Notes: generated from the sequence alone by a model not told the origin. DNA of 64,000 bases from Pseudobutyrivibrio sp. ACV-2 (GCF_900107545.1 NZ_FNQZ01000001.1:372001-436000); one strand, 5' to 3'. Positions 17,606-29,323 are shown, counted from the stretch's first letter. Made by a program: numbers and translations.

Positions 17606-19411
17606 TTAATCAAACATTTCATCTAAAAATCGGGATTTATCCCGATTTTTTTTATTGGTATAGGTAATATAAAGGTTTCTTTTGCAACGGGTAATCCCCA
17701 CATAAAAAAGTCTTCGCTCCGCTTCTATATCCTCTCTTGACTGACATTTATTTGTTGGAATCACGCCATCACTGGCAGATATAATAAACACATTTTCAAA
17801 TTCCAGTCCCTTGCTGGAATGAAGTGTATATAAACCTACCTTTCCGGATTTATCTACTACCCTGTTTCGATTTTCATAATCAATCTTTAGTCTGAGTCCA
17901 TTTAATTTATCTATAGCCTGTCTGATGGTTCTGCAATCCTTAAAAACCTCCTGAATAAATTCTATTACCTCCTGATATTCTGCTATATCCACCTCATTGC
18001 TAACAGCTTCCTGAAGCAAAAAATTGTCATAGTCCATAACTCTACACAGGTAGCTAATAGCAGCTCCAGGTGACATTTTTGCCATTAGCTTTATATCAGC
18101 CCAAAAAGACTCTACCACCTTATAATAGCCAGGGTTATTGTCATAAAAATCAAGCATGGATTTTTCTGTTATACCATTTTCTACGGCCTGTCTATGTAAG
18201 TAACGGTTGGGCCTGTTGATTACAGACAACAATCTGGCTTTAGTGGCATTTCCTATAGCAATCTGAAAATAGCTTTCTATATCTGCAATAATAAAATGAG
18301 AATAGATATTTGGCATTTTCTCCTTCAAATAGAAACTAATTCCACTTGTAGTAAGCTTGTCCACCAAATATCTAGCATCCGAGTGATTTCTGTATAATAC
18401 AGCTATTTCATCATAAGAAGTGCCATTTTTTCTAAGTTCGCCAATCTTATTTATTATAAATTCAGCTTCTATGGCAGGGGATTTTTTCTCTATTATTTGG
18501 ATATTACCATCACCTACAGTGCTTTTTATATTTTTTTCAAAACGATTTTCATTCTTTCCGATGAGAAGACCTGCTGATTTCACAACATTGGCAGGATTTC
18601 TGTAATTGTAATCTAAAACAATTTGTTTAGCATTTGGATAGTATTCCATAAAATCACGCATAATTTTAGGATTTGAGCCCCTAAAACCATAGATAGACTG
18701 ATCATCATCTCCTACGCAAAACAAATTATGAGTTCTATCTGCCAGAAGATTAGTCAGCTTAAACTGTAAATCATTCATGTCCTGCATTTCATCCACAAGA
18801 TAATATGAAAATCTATGCTGCCATTTATTTAAAATGTCAGGTCTATCAATAAAAAGCTGATAGGCTTTAATGAGCATGTCGTCAAAATCAATGACATGAT
18901 ATTTAGCCTTTAGACTCTCATAGGCTTCTATGAAGCATTTAAGCTTTGTGGCATCTGCGTATTTCGGCTCGTAGGATTCTAAATCAATATTTTTATTATT
19001 AACAGTAGATAATTCAGTGATATAGGAATTTGCCAGAGCTATGTCATCCTTATCTATATCTGCTATAGTCATAGCTTCCTTCAAAATCTTATTTCTCATC
19101 TGTCCCATTATGATATCAGATGATTTAAATCCCTTTTCCTTTTGTAGAATGCCCCAAAATAAAGAATGGAACGTTCCAAAGGTCACTGGATGTACATCAT
19201 CTGATAACCTGTTGAAACGTTCCTTCATTTCAATTGCCGCAGCTTTGGTAAATGTAATTACCAAAATCTCCTGCGCTGGTACACCAGAATTAATAAGCTC
19301 ACTAATTCGTTTAGTTAATACAGCTGTTTTACCGCTTCCAGGCCCTGCTATTACAAGACAAGGCCCCTCTTTGTGAAAAACAGCCTGCTTTTGTGGGACG
19401 TTTAGTTCCAT
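17606..19411 (-). CDS. UvrD/PcrA-like superfamily 1 DNA helicase
   Basis: A 601-residue SF1A 3'-5' helicase, shorter than PcrA or UvrD (about 720-740). Motifs in order are Q-motif LNVPQKQAV, Walker A GPGSGKTAVLT, Ia VITFTKAAAIEMKERF, Walker B-type LVDEMQDMNDLQ, III GDDDQSIYGFRGS, IV DYNYRNPANVV, V LHSSKGLEFENVFI and VI YVGITRCKRNLYI. It probably has a DNA repair or recombination role. The C-terminal extension for UvrB/RNA polymerase contact in PcrA is missing, so I leave the symbol blank. It lies 63 bases downstream of gltX without a clear terminator between, so the two may share a transcript. Its last codons overlap a convergent terminator. Confidence 0.92.
   Translation of the reverse strand: MELNVPQKQAVFHKEGPCLVIAGPGSGKTAVLTKRISELINSGVPAQEILVITFTKAAAIEMKERFNRLSDDVHPVTFGTFHSLFWGILQKEKGFKSSDIIMGQMRNKILKEAMTIADIDKDDIALANSYITELSTVNNKNIDLESYEPKYADATKLKCFIEAYESLKAKYHVIDFDDMLIKAYQLFIDRPDILNKWQHRFSYYLVDEMQDMNDLQFKLTNLLADRTHNLFCVGDDDQSIYGFRGSNPKIMRDFMEYYPNAKQIVLDYNYRNPANVVKSAGLLIGKNENRFEKNIKSTVGDGNIQIIEKKSPAIEAEFIINKIGELRKNGTSYDEIAVLYRNHSDARYLVDKLTTSGISFYLKEKMPNIYSHFIIADIESYFQIAIGNATKARLLSVINRPNRYLHRQAVENGITEKSMLDFYDNNPGYYKVVESFWADIKLMAKMSPGAAISYLCRVMDYDNFLLQEAVSNEVDIAEYQEVIEFIQEVFKDCRTIRQAIDKLNGLRLKIDYENRNRVVDKSGKVGLYTLHSSKGLEFENVFIISASDGVIPTNKCQSREDIEAERRLFYVGITRCKRNLYITYTNKKNRDKSRFLDEMFD
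17627..17653 (+). terminator. Rho-independent terminator of DUF1292, inside helicase 3' end
   Basis: AATCGGGAT-TT-ATCCCGATT followed by eight T on the plus strand. On the minus strand the same bases encode the last residues of the helicase (NRDKSRF) and form the same stem followed by only five T. Confidence 0.9.
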
Positions 19412-19474
19412 ATACCTCCTATACGCCCAAATTCAAGGTTACCAGCCTATTATTTAATTAAATATTTGCCAAAA

Positions 19475-20926
19475 TTATTTAGACAATTTTTCGATTGCCG
19501 CTTTGATACGCTTGATAGACTCTTCCTTGCCAAGGATTTCCATCAGCTCTGTTGCACCGCCAGGAGTCATCTGCTTACCTGAAACAGCTGTACGTACTGG
19601 CCAGAGAACGTATCCGTTTTTGTATTCATGCTCTGCAGCAAAGCCTGTAAGTGCTGCATATAACGCATCATTTGAATAATCATCCAAGCCTTCAAGAACT
19701 GGTAAGAGCTCCTTTAATACAGCAAGTGATGACTCTTCGTTTGTCTTCATCTTTTTATGAGTATACATTGCACTATCATACTCAGGTACAGCATCAAAGA
19801 AATCAACATGATCCTTGATGTCTGGGAAAATCTCAATACGAGTCTGAACCATCTTTGCAATCTTCTTGAGGTCTACATCGCTCTTGATGTATTCCTTGAG
19901 ATATGGCTCAGCCATCTCGTAGAATTTGTCAAAGTCCATAGCCTTCATGTATTCGCCGTTCATCCACTTAAGCTTTGTGATATCGAATACTGCAGGTGAC
20001 TTTGAAATACGATGATAATCGAATTCTTTTACAAGCTCCTCTAATGAGAAGATTTCGTTATCATTTTCTGGAGACCAGCCAAGTAAAGCTACGAAATTGA
20101 CAACCGCCTCTGTTAAGAAGCCCTGCTCAATTAAATCCTCATAAGATGAGTGACCTGAACGCTTTGAAAGCTTCTGATGCTCTTCATTTGTGATAAGTGG
20201 GCAGTGAATGTACTTAGGTACTTCCCAGCCAAAAGCCTCGTAAAGACGATTGTACTTTGGTGATGATGAAATATATTCATTACCACGAACAACGTGTGTG
20301 ATACCCATAAGGTGATCGTCAACAACGTTGGCAAAATTGTATGTAGGATAACCATCTGATTTGATGAGAATCATATCGTCAAGCTCTGCATTATCAACTG
20401 TGATTTCTCCATAAAGCTCATCTACAAAAGTAGTTGTGCCTGTACGTGGATTGTTCTGACGGATAACATATGGCTTACCAGCTGCAAGATTGGCCTCTAC
20501 CTCTTCCTTTGAAAGGTTGAGACAATGCTTGTCATAAATAGAAATCTCTTTATCACCGATAACCTGCTTACACTCTGCAAGACGCTCTTCATCGCAGAAG
20601 CAGTAATATGCTTCGCCTTTTTCGATAAGCTTTTTAGCATACTCAAGATAGATGCCCTGCTCCTGACGCTCTGACTGAACATATGGACCACAGCCCTTGT
20701 CCTTGTCTGGGCCTTCATCATGAATAAGACCTGTTGCTGCAAGTGTTCTATAGATAATATCAACAGCACCTTCCACAAGACGCTCCTGATCAGTATCTTC
20801 AATTCGAAGAAGGAAATCGCCTCCCTCGTGCTTAGCAACTAAATATGCATAAAGAGCTGTACGAAGATTTCCAACGTGCATACGACCAGTTGGTGATGGT
20901 GCAAAACGTGTTCTTACTTTACTCAT
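19475..20926 (-). CDS. gltX: Glutamyl-tRNA synthetase
   Basis: A 483-residue class I synthetase. It has the HIGH motif in [23 protein letters not shown] and [16 protein letters not shown] motifs, the glutamate-tRNA core [24 protein letters not shown] and a KMSKS-like loop [11 protein letters not shown] near residue 250. The length is full. It charges tRNA-Glu, and in many Firmicutes also tRNA-Gln before amidation. The preceding gene on this strand ends in a terminator at 20943-20982, so gltX is probably started from the short 20927-20942 region or by readthrough; no clear promoter is seen. Confidence 0.97.
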   Translation of the reverse strand: MSKVRTRFAPSPTGRMHVGNLRTALYAYLVAKHEGGDFLLRIEDTDQERLVEGAVDIIYRTLAATGLIHDEGPDKDKGCGPYVQSERQEQGIYLEYAKKLIEKGEAYYCFCDEERLAECKQVIGDKEISIYDKHCLNLSKEEVEANLAAGKPYVIRQNNPRTGTTTFVDELYGEITVDNAELDDMILIKSDGYPTYNFANVVDDHLMGITHVVRGNEYISSSPKYNRLYEAFGWEVPKYIHCPLITNEEHQKLSKRSGHSSYEDLIEQGFLTEAVVNFVALLGWSPENDNEIFSLEELVKEFDYHRISKSPAVFDITKLKWMNGEYMKAMDFDKFYEMAEPYLKEYIKSDVDLKKIAKMVQTRIEIFPDIKDHVDFFDAVPEYDSAMYTHKKMKTNEESSLAVLKELLPVLEGLDDYSNDALYAALTGFAAEHEYKNGYVLWPVRTAVSGKQMTPGGATELMEILGKEESIKRIKAAIEKLSK

Positions 20927-20942
20927 TTTATTTCCTCACTAT

Positions 20943-20982
20943 AAAAAAACATAAAATTAAGGACTGCAAAAGTGCAATCCTT
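20943..20982 (-). terminator. Rho-independent terminator after Cthe_2159-like lipoprotein
   Basis: Minus strand: AAGGATTGCA, 4-base loop, TGCAGTCCTT, then TAATTTTATG and seven T. Confidence 0.8.
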
Positions 20983-21002
20983 AATAATTCTATACCAAAA
21001 TC

Positions 21003-22304
21003 CTAATTTTGCAAGTCATTTTTCTGAGGAGGCTCCCCTTGTGGCTTTTGTCCCTGCGGCATATTTTCTGGATCAAAATCTTCAGGTAGATTATCAGGAT
21101 TAAAATCACTATTACCCCTAGGGCCTCCTTTTCCCATGCCACCTTGGAAATCACCTTCAGCCCCTGTGGAGGTTATATTATTCTCACCGCCATTTTCGAT
21201 AATATTGCTATTACTTCCACCAGTGGCCGTAACCTTACCGCCATTAATGATGATTGAAGATTCATCTGCATCAAGTCCGCACTCAGGAGAATCAGCACCT
21301 GTCACATTTATCTCACCATCATTTATTGTAATGCATCCATCATATCCGCCATTACAGTCTATACCATCATTATTTTGACTAGTAACATTAACCTTTCCAC
21401 CGTTAATCTCAATATAATAACCTGCGTTTATTCCATCATCCGATGATTCTATAGTGATATCACCGTCATTAATGCATATGCTGTCCTTGGACTCGATACC
21501 TTCATTTTGACTTGTAACACATAAAGTTCCAGCATTTATGACAAGAAGTTTTTCAACCTCTATTCCATCACTTACAGCATTAATCGTGATAGTTCCTCCG
21601 TCTACACAAACTAAATCGTTTGCATTTATGCCATCTGTACCATTTGATGTGATATTTATAGTACCACTTTCAATATAAAGCTCATCATCGCAGGAAATAC
21701 CATGCTTATGATTTCCATTTATATTTAAAGTACCATCACCTAAAATAATCAAATCATCTTCGCTTGAAATAACGCCTTTTCCTATTTCTTCACCTGTTGA
21801 TGAATCTGTTTCATAGGTATCGCTATCTGTCAAAGTATTCGTTGTACCCTCAGCCATTTCTATATAAAGATTTTTGACCTGGCTTGCATATATTACAGGT
21901 CCCTTTTCACTTGTAAGCTCAACGCCATTTAAAATGAGCTTTACGCTTTCATCAGTATTTATAAGTATTGAGGCCTTTTGAGACGAACCACTAAGAGTAT
22001 AGGTTCCGCCTTCAGTTATATACAAAACTCCATCCTCATTAGAGCAGCCACTGCCGTCTATAGACATATCACCTTCTGAAAATGTGATACTGGCCTTTGT
22101 GGTCCAATCATCTTTTATTTCAAGTACATTATACTCCACTGTTCCAGACGAAGATGTAGTAGATGTGTCTGATGCTGTAGTCGTGGTAGATGTGGTATTT
22201 TTTGAAGAATCAGAGCCTGCTTCCAAGGTGGATGTGCCTGCACATGCTGACAAGCTTGCAACTATCACTAAACTTAATAAACTTAAATAAATTTTCTTTT
22301 TCAA
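21003..22304 (-). CDS. Cthe_2159/DUF4353-type beta-helix lipoprotein
   Basis: A 433-residue exported lipoprotein with lipobox LSACAG (Cys about residue 21) and a Ser/Thr/Asp-rich linker to residue 60. A long parallel beta-helix of short Asp/Asn/Gly repeats follows (INGNHKHGISCDDELYIESG, ITSNGTDGINANDLVC, SDGIEVEKLLV, NEGIESKDSIC, DDGINAGYYIEING, NDGIDCNGG). The C-terminal tail is rich in Gly, Pro and Gln. Cthe_2159-type proteins bind polygalacturonate or cellulose, and the Asp-rich turns suggest Ca2+. A TTG start at 22304 has AAAGGAG 5 bases upstream. It is the last gene of a VTC-DUF4956-lipoprotein operon. Confidence 0.85.
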   Translation of the reverse strand: MKKKIYLSLLSLVIVASLSACAGTSTLEAGSDSSKNTTSTTTTASDTSTTSSSGTVEYNVLEIKDDWTTKASITFSEGDMSIDGSGCSNEDGVLYITEGGTYTLSGSSQKASILINTDESVKLILNGVELTSEKGPVIYASQVKNLYIEMAEGTTNTLTDSDTYETDSSTGEEIGKGVISSEDDLIILGDGTLNINGNHKHGISCDDELYIESGTINITSNGTDGINANDLVCVDGGTITINAVSDGIEVEKLLVINAGTLCVTSQNEGIESKDSICINDGDITIESSDDGINAGYYIEINGGKVNVTSQNNDGIDCNGGYDGCITINDGEINVTGADSPECGLDADESSIIINGGKVTATGGSNSNIIENGGENNITSTGAEGDFQGGMGKGGPRGNSDFNPDNLPEDFDPENMPQGQKPQGEPPQKNDLQN

Positions 22305-22319
22305 GGCAACTCCTTTCCT

Positions 22320-23006
22320 TTAAAGCTCCTCTGCTTCATTTGCATCACAACGGCCACATACTACAGTAAGATTTCCATTTCTCATTCTTATTTCATCTAA
22401 AAATGATTTTTCCAATTTTTCATCGTTTAACTTTACTTTATAGTTGATTTCATACATAGAACCCATATTAGTAGTCTTTACTGCTATTTGCTTGTGTGTC
22501 TTTGTGTATTTTTCAAATAAATCATCAAAAATTTCGCTGTAATCTAGATTTTCAGGAATAGTTACTCTTAAATCTTTTTCTTCCATATCAGATGCTGCAT
22601 ATTTTGTATAATACATAACAAAATGAATTGGGCAAATCAAAGCTGTTGTAGCAGCTGCAAGTGGTAGTTCACCTATAGCACAAATTATACCAATAGTCAT
22701 TGTAAAGAATACAAATCCAATATCTCTTGAGCTTCCCTGCAAAGATCTAAATCTTACCAATGAAAAGGCTCCCACTACTGCAAGGCTGGTGCCAAAATTT
22801 CCGTTTACCGCAAGCATTACAAGGCACACAAGGCTAGGCATGATAATTAGTGTTCGCGCAAAATTTTTAGATGTTTTTCCTGTGTAAATATATGTTAATG
22901 ATATGATAAGTCCCAGTAATGATGCAACTGATGCATCTACAAGGGCATCTGTAACTGTAAGTGTAGTAGTTGTTGATGATTGAATTGCTGATAATAATGC
23001 TTCCAT
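22320..23006 (-). CDS. DUF4956 membrane protein
   Basis: A 228-residue protein with about four membrane helices in the N-terminal half (VASLLGLIISLTYIYTG, LIIMPSLVCLVMLAV, VFFTMTIGIICAIGELPLA, TTALICPIHFVMYYT) and a C-terminal cytoplasmic ferredoxin-like domain (ENLDYSEIFDDLFEKY, SMYEINYKVKL). The conserved loop SLVRFRSLQGSSRDIGFVFF matches DUF4956. Function is unknown. The family is repeatedly found next to VTC-type polyphosphate polymerases, as here (6-base gap), so a transport or coupling role is a plausible inference. Confidence 0.88.
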   Translation of the reverse strand: MEALLSAIQSSTTTTLTVTDALVDASVASLLGLIISLTYIYTGKTSKNFARTLIIMPSLVCLVMLAVNGNFGTSLAVVGAFSLVRFRSLQGSSRDIGFVFFTMTIGIICAIGELPLAAATTALICPIHFVMYYTKYAASDMEEKDLRVTIPENLDYSEIFDDLFEKYTKTHKQIAVKTTNMGSMYEINYKVKLNDEKLEKSFLDEIRMRNGNLTVVCGRCDANEAEEL

Positions 23007-23012
23007 TTAGGT

Positions 23013-23708
23013 TTAAGCCTCCTTCAACTGCTTCTTATAAAAGTTTCCGTATTTTGAAAATGATGTTGGATAAATCCTGTATTTTGATAATAGTCTTGCA
23101 AACCATAGTGGCATTGCATCTGAGATTTTTACCTCCATAAGACGATAGCCCTTCGATAACAAATATTCATTATCTTCATCGCTATAAAGAGTCAAATTAA
23201 AATCTCTGCTTCGAATATTAATATCAAAGGTTACTCTAAACTCAGAATCCTCTTTTCCAAACATCGCCAGCCTGTCATAGGCAATATATCTTTTAGGCTC
23301 CAGCGGATAATGATTAAAAAAGTAATCTATTTCTTTAAATATCTGGTTGGGATTCGTTGGCATTTTACCTGTAATCAAATATCTTTCAGCCTCTTCCATG
23401 GGAATGGCAACTCTTCGTTTATTTACCAGACCCTTATATTTCTTTTTAATCTCTAAAAAACACATGCTGTCATAGGTTGGTTTTCCATAACAGCGAACTC
23501 TAAATTTCTCTTTGTACTTCGGTCCTTCAATTGAAGTCCTGATAAGCTCATCTGTTGGAGTGTCATAGTAAATGTTTCTTATGGTATGAAGACCGTATTC
23601 GTCTTCTTCCATGTACTCATCCAGCTCTGCTTTAAAATTCACATAAGTATCTTCGTCTAACAGAAATTTCTTCTCATATCTATTAAATACTTTTTGTATA
23701 TGTCCCAC
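23013..23708 (-). CDS. VTC-domain polyphosphate polymerase-like protein
   Basis: A 231-residue soluble protein of the VTC family (catalytic domain of yeast Vtc4), which makes polyphosphate from ATP in a tunnel lined by basic residues. Landmarks seen are RYEKKFLLDEDTY, NIYYDTPTDELIR, KEKFRVRCYGKP, CFLEIKKKYKGLVNKRR, FRVTFDINIRSR and LMEVKISDAMPLW. The key basic and acidic residues of the tunnel appear retained. The start is a GTG at 23708 with AAAGGAG six bases upstream. It is the first gene of a three-gene operon, with no CotH gene in this copy. Whether the product is truly polyphosphate is inferred. Confidence 0.85.
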   Translation of the reverse strand: MGHIQKVFNRYEKKFLLDEDTYVNFKAELDEYMEEDEYGLHTIRNIYYDTPTDELIRTSIEGPKYKEKFRVRCYGKPTYDSMCFLEIKKKYKGLVNKRRVAIPMEEAERYLITGKMPTNPNQIFKEIDYFFNHYPLEPKRYIAYDRLAMFGKEDSEFRVTFDINIRSRDFNLTLYSDEDNEYLLSKGYRLMEVKISDAMPLWFARLLSKYRIYPTSFSKYGNFYKKQLKEA

Positions 23709-23844
23709 ATTTTTCTCCTTTCGGAATTTGTTTTTAGCTGATGGTTATACTTTAAATATGCAATGTGAATGTAAAGTGATGACGAAAAAAAGGTTTTCGG
23801 AAGGTTCTGAAAAGAATATTTAAAAGATTACTATTCTATCAAAT

Positions 23845-23874
23845 AAAAAAACATAGCCGTTAAGCTATGCTTTT
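23845..23874 (-). terminator. Rho-independent terminator of galT
   Basis: Minus strand: AGCATAGC, 5-6 base loop, GCTATGT, then seven T, 15 bases after the galT stop. Confidence 0.85.
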
Positions 23875-23888
23875 AAAAATTTGTTATC

Positions 23889-25382
23889 CTACAAGGCTGA
23901 AATGAATCGCATAAATGCTTCTTGTCCCTCAGGTGTACATTTATATACACCAGCGCATTCAAGGACCTTGCAAAATACCTTACCTATTTCCTGCTGAAGG
24001 ATTTCATTGATATTATCATTATTAATCTCAGGATAATTCTTGCTGAATTCTTCTACCCAGTCTGCGTGTTTCGCAAGCTCTAGATTGCTTCTAATATCTT
24101 TGCCAGCAACAATATAATTTGCCAACTGCTCTATTTCTCCCTTTAGACGACTTGGTAATACCGCAAGTCCCATCACTTCAATCAAGCCTATGTTTTCTTT
24201 TTTTATATGATGAAGGTATGCGTGAGGATGATAAACACCAAGTGGATGCTCCTCAGTTGTAATATTGTTGCGAAGAGCAAGGTCTAATTCAAATAGTTCT
24301 CCTCTTTTTCTTGCAATAGGAGTAATTGTGTTGTGCGCCTCACCATCAGTCTCTGCAAAAATAAATGCAGACTCATCTGTATATCCTCGCCATACATTTA
24401 AAATATGTTCTGCCAAATCGATGATTCTTTTTTCATCCTTACACTGAAGGCGTATAACTGAAAGTGGCCATTTTACGATACCCGCTTTAACATCTTCAAA
24501 GCCTGAAATAGTAAATTCTTTTATGATAGGTGCTTTTTCCATGGCAAAGGTGTAATGTCCACCTTGGAAATGATCGTGACTTAAAATCGAACCGCCCACA
24601 ATTGGAAGATCAGCATTGCTTCCTAAGAAATAATGAGGAAACTGCTTTACAAAATCAAAGAGCTTCACAAAGGTTGCACGCTCGATTTTCATAGGAGTGT
24701 GCTCTCCGTTAAATACGATGCAATGCTCGTTATAGTATACATATGGGCTATACTGAAATCCCCACTTACTATCATTGATTGTGATAGGAATAATTCTATG
24801 ATTTTCTCTTGCTGGATGATTGGTTCTACCGGCATAGCCTTCATTTTCCATGCACAGCTGGCACTTTGGATATGCAGACTGTTTGGCATTTTTTGCTGCA
24901 GCAATTGCCTTAGGGTCTTTTTCCGGCTTTGATAGATTAATTGTGATATCAAGTGTCCCATAATCAGTATCTACAGTCCACTTTAAATCCTTCTTTACTC
25001 GATATGTACGAATATAATCAGAAGCTTTGGATAGATTATAGAAATAATCTGTTGCAGCCTCAGGACCTTCAGTTTTATATAGGGTGTTAAATTTATCAAT
25101 AACTTGAAACGGACGTGGACATAGCTGATTCATAAGCTTTGTATCAAATAAATCTCTATAGGTAATAGAATCCTCAATAATGCCACGCTTAACAGCTTCA
25201 TCTAATAAATTTTTTAGTACATCCTCAAGGACAATGTTTGACAAATCACAGTCAGGGTCTGTGAATTCATCTTCTCTCATACACTCAAGCAAGAGGTTTG
25301 TAGTATAGATTTTCTCACACTCTGGTGTTAGACCTGAGTTAATGCCATATTGTACTAATTTCTTTATACTCTCTTGTAACAT
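23889..25382 (-). CDS. galT: UDP-glucose--hexose-1-phosphate uridylyltransferase, class II
   Basis: A 497-residue class II GalT (Firmicute type) of the Leloir pathway, exchanging UMP between UDP-glucose and galactose-1-phosphate. Visible landmarks are NHPARENHRIIPI, CIVFNGEHTPMKI, DLPIVGGSILSHDHFQGG (catalytic His region) and PLGVYHPHAYLHHIKKENIGL. The ATG at 25382 has GGAGG four bases upstream and is preferred over a start at 25403. No galK or galE is in the window, so it appears as a lone gene with its own terminator and a promoter candidate at 25451-25478. Confidence 0.95.
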   Translation of the reverse strand: MLQESIKKLVQYGINSGLTPECEKIYTTNLLLECMREDEFTDPDCDLSNIVLEDVLKNLLDEAVKRGIIEDSITYRDLFDTKLMNQLCPRPFQVIDKFNTLYKTEGPEAATDYFYNLSKASDYIRTYRVKKDLKWTVDTDYGTLDITINLSKPEKDPKAIAAAKNAKQSAYPKCQLCMENEGYAGRTNHPARENHRIIPITINDSKWGFQYSPYVYYNEHCIVFNGEHTPMKIERATFVKLFDFVKQFPHYFLGSNADLPIVGGSILSHDHFQGGHYTFAMEKAPIIKEFTISGFEDVKAGIVKWPLSVIRLQCKDEKRIIDLAEHILNVWRGYTDESAFIFAETDGEAHNTITPIARKRGELFELDLALRNNITTEEHPLGVYHPHAYLHHIKKENIGLIEVMGLAVLPSRLKGEIEQLANYIVAGKDIRSNLELAKHADWVEEFSKNYPEINNDNINEILQQEIGKVFCKVLECAGVYKCTPEGQEAFMRFISAL

Positions 25383-25450
25383 ATTCCCTCCAGAAATAGT
25401 CATTAAAACTTCCTTACAGAAACAATTTTATCAATTTTAGTTTTTTCAGG

Positions 25451-25478
25451 TAAATATTCTCGCTAAAAATACTTGCAA
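25451..25478 (-). promoter_or_regulatory. Candidate promoter of galT
   Basis: TTGCAA, 16 bases, TATTTA on the minus strand, about 70 bases before the start. Confidence 0.4.
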
Positions 25479-25497
25479 AAACGACTATGATTTTATT

Positions 25498-25523
25498 AAA
25501 AAAAGAGCACCAAACTGGTGCTC
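25498..25523 (-). terminator. Rho-independent terminator of hrcA-dnaJ operon
   Basis: Minus strand: GAGCACCA-GTT-TGGTGCTC then TTTTTTT, 5 bases past the dnaJ stop. Confidence 0.93.
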
Positions 25524-25528
25524 AAATA

Positions 25529-26698
25529 TTATAAGTCTTCGATTGCGTCTTTTATTTTATCAGCAAAGCCCTTGCGCTTCTTTTCTGTCTTTACAGTCTT
25601 TGGGCCACCTGTAGTGGTATTGCCTGTAAGCTCATCAAATTTACGAAGTGCTTCCTTTGCATCCTTTGAAAGTGATGTAGGAACCTGAACCATAAGTGTA
25701 ACATAATGGTCCCCACGCATGGCTTTATTTCTAAGAGATGGTACACCCTTACCCTTAAGTCTGATAGTTGTGTCAGTCTGAGTTCCTGGCTTAACCTCGT
25801 ACGAAACCTTGCCATCGAGAGTATCGATAATCACCTCTCCACCTAAAGCTGCCTGGGCAAAGGAAATAGGTGCTGATGAATAAATATCGTAATCTCTACG
25901 CTGGAAGATTGGATGGCTTGATACAACTACCTCTACAAGTAAATCGCCTCTAGGGCCACCGTTGCGGCCTGGCTCACCCTTTTCACGAATACGTACGCTC
26001 TGACCATTATCAATACCTGCTGGAATTGATACAGAAATCTTTTTCTTGCGAGCAACATATCCGGAGCCGTTACAGTCTGGACATGGAGTATCGATAACCT
26101 CTCCTGTTCCACCACAGTCTGGACAGGTTGTAACATTCTGAACCATACCAAATAAAGACTGCTGTGTAACCATAACACGGCCTTTACCGCCACATTTTGT
26201 ACATGTACGCTTGCTAGTGCCAGGCTTTGCACCTGTGCCATGACAAGCTGCACATTCGTCCTTAAGAACTATTTCAATCTGCTTTTCACAACCAAAAGCT
26301 GCCTCTTCAAAGCTGATGTGAACAGCTGCTCTAAGGTTTGCGCCACGCATAGGCCCATTTGAAGCACGTCCACCGCCGCCTCCAAAGAAGCTTCCAAAGA
26401 TATCGCCAAAGATATCACCGAAATCCATTCCAGAGAAGTCAAAACCACCGGCTCCACCACCGCCGTTTTCAAATGCAGCGTGGCCAAACTGGTCGTATTG
26501 GCGTCTCTTGTCAGCATCAGAAAGAATTGCATAGGCTTCTGAGGCCTCCTTAAATTTCTTTTCAGCCTCTGCATCACCTGGGTTCATATCTGGGTGATAT
26601 TTCTTTGCAAGCTTTCTGTATGCACTTTTAAGCTCACTGTCTGAGGCTGTCTTGGAAACGCCAAGGACCTCATAGTAATCACGTTTTTGTTCTGCCAT
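25529..26698 (-). CDS. dnaJ: Chaperone DnaJ
   Basis: A 389-residue type I Hsp40. The J domain has the HPD motif ([11 protein letters not shown]). A Gly/Phe-rich linker ([16 protein letters not shown]) follows, then a zinc-finger domain with four CxxCxGxG repeats ([32 protein letters not shown]) and C-terminal substrate-binding beta domains. It stimulates DnaK ATPase and delivers clients. It is last in the hrcA-grpE-dnaK-dnaJ operon, with a UUCG-capped hairpin in the 61-base gap after dnaK and a terminator directly after it. Confidence 0.98.
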   Translation of the reverse strand: MAEQKRDYYEVLGVSKTASDSELKSAYRKLAKKYHPDMNPGDAEAEKKFKEASEAYAILSDADKRRQYDQFGHAAFENGGGGAGGFDFSGMDFGDIFGDIFGSFFGGGGGRASNGPMRGANLRAAVHISFEEAAFGCEKQIEIVLKDECAACHGTGAKPGTSKRTCTKCGGKGRVMVTQQSLFGMVQNVTTCPDCGGTGEVIDTPCPDCNGSGYVARKKKISVSIPAGIDNGQSVRIREKGEPGRNGGPRGDLLVEVVVSSHPIFQRRDYDIYSSAPISFAQAALGGEVIIDTLDGKVSYEVKPGTQTDTTIRLKGKGVPSLRNKAMRGDHYVTLMVQVPTSLSKDAKEALRKFDELTGNTTTGGPKTVKTEKKRKGFADKIKDAIEDL

Positions 26699-26725
26699 AA
26701 TTTATCAATCCTTTATTACACCATA

Positions 26726-26745
26726 AGCTCCCCCGAAGGGGAGCT
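26726..26745 (-). other. UUCG tetraloop hairpin between dnaK and dnaJ
   Basis: Minus strand AGCTCCCC-TTCG-GGGGAGCT, a perfect 8-pair stem with the very stable UUCG loop and no U-tract. It could protect the dnaK 3' end or lower dnaJ expression by processing. Confidence 0.6.
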
Positions 26746-26759
26746 AAATATTTTATAAA

Positions 26760-28664
<1,905 letters not shown>

Positions 28665-28693
28665 CTATTTCTTTAAGAAATGTGATTAACTGA

Positions 28694-29311
28694 TTAATTT
28701 GCTACTTTGACCATTGAATGGCGAACTACTGAATCACCAAACATATAGCCCTTTTGGAATTCTTCAACGACGATGTTCTCGCCTACTTCCTCATCCTCAA
28801 CATGCATTACTGCATTGTGGAAGTCAGGATTGAATTCCTGTCCTACTGCTTCGATTGGCTTAACTCCTGCCTCATCAAGTGTAGTAAGTAACTGCTTATA
28901 TATCATGAGCATACCATCTGCAAATGGATCTGCTCCTTCCTCAACTGTAGCAAGACCTCTTTCAAAGTTGTCTACTACAGGGAGAATCTTTTCAATGATG
29001 TTTTTCGCACCCATGCTAAACATCTGAGACTTTTCAGCTTCTGTACGACGACGGAAGTTTTCAAATTCTGCCATCTGACGCATTACCCTGTCATTGAGCT
29101 GTTCAATCTGCTCGTCTCTTTTATCTTTTTTCTTTTCCTTTTTCTTGAAGACCTTTTTAGCTTCCTTTTCTGATACCTGCTCTTCTGAATTTCCTTCAGC
29201 CTGTGTGGTATCAGCCTCGGTAGCCTCAGTCATCTCCTCGGCATTTTCTACAGCCTCTTTAACAGCTTCTTCTGTAGAAAATTCTTCCATTTTTTCTTTA
29301 TCTTCTGCCAT
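28694..29311 (-). CDS. grpE: Nucleotide exchange factor GrpE
   Basis: A 205-residue protein with a low-complexity acidic N-terminus (about 60 residues of Glu/Ala/Thr), a long coiled coil (DKRDEQIEQLNDRVMRQMAEFENFRRRTE) and the C-terminal beta domain with FNPDFHNAVMHVEDEE and QKGYMFGDSVVRHSMVKVA. GrpE exchanges ADP for ATP on DnaK and acts as a thermosensor. The gene is 12 bases downstream of hrcA and 41 bases before dnaK. Confidence 0.97.
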   Translation of the reverse strand: MAEDKEKMEEFSTEEAVKEAVENAEEMTEATEADTTQAEGNSEEQVSEKEAKKVFKKKEKKKDKRDEQIEQLNDRVMRQMAEFENFRRRTEAEKSQMFSMGAKNIIEKILPVVDNFERGLATVEEGADPFADGMLMIYKQLLTTLDEAGVKPIEAVGQEFNPDFHNAVMHVEDEEVGENIVVEEFQKGYMFGDSVVRHSMVKVAN

Positions 29312-29323
29312 TAAGAAAATCTC

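Noticed and set aside
25425-25470. CodY-box-like sequence before galT
   Set aside because: Five mismatches to the consensus when aligned on CTGAA.
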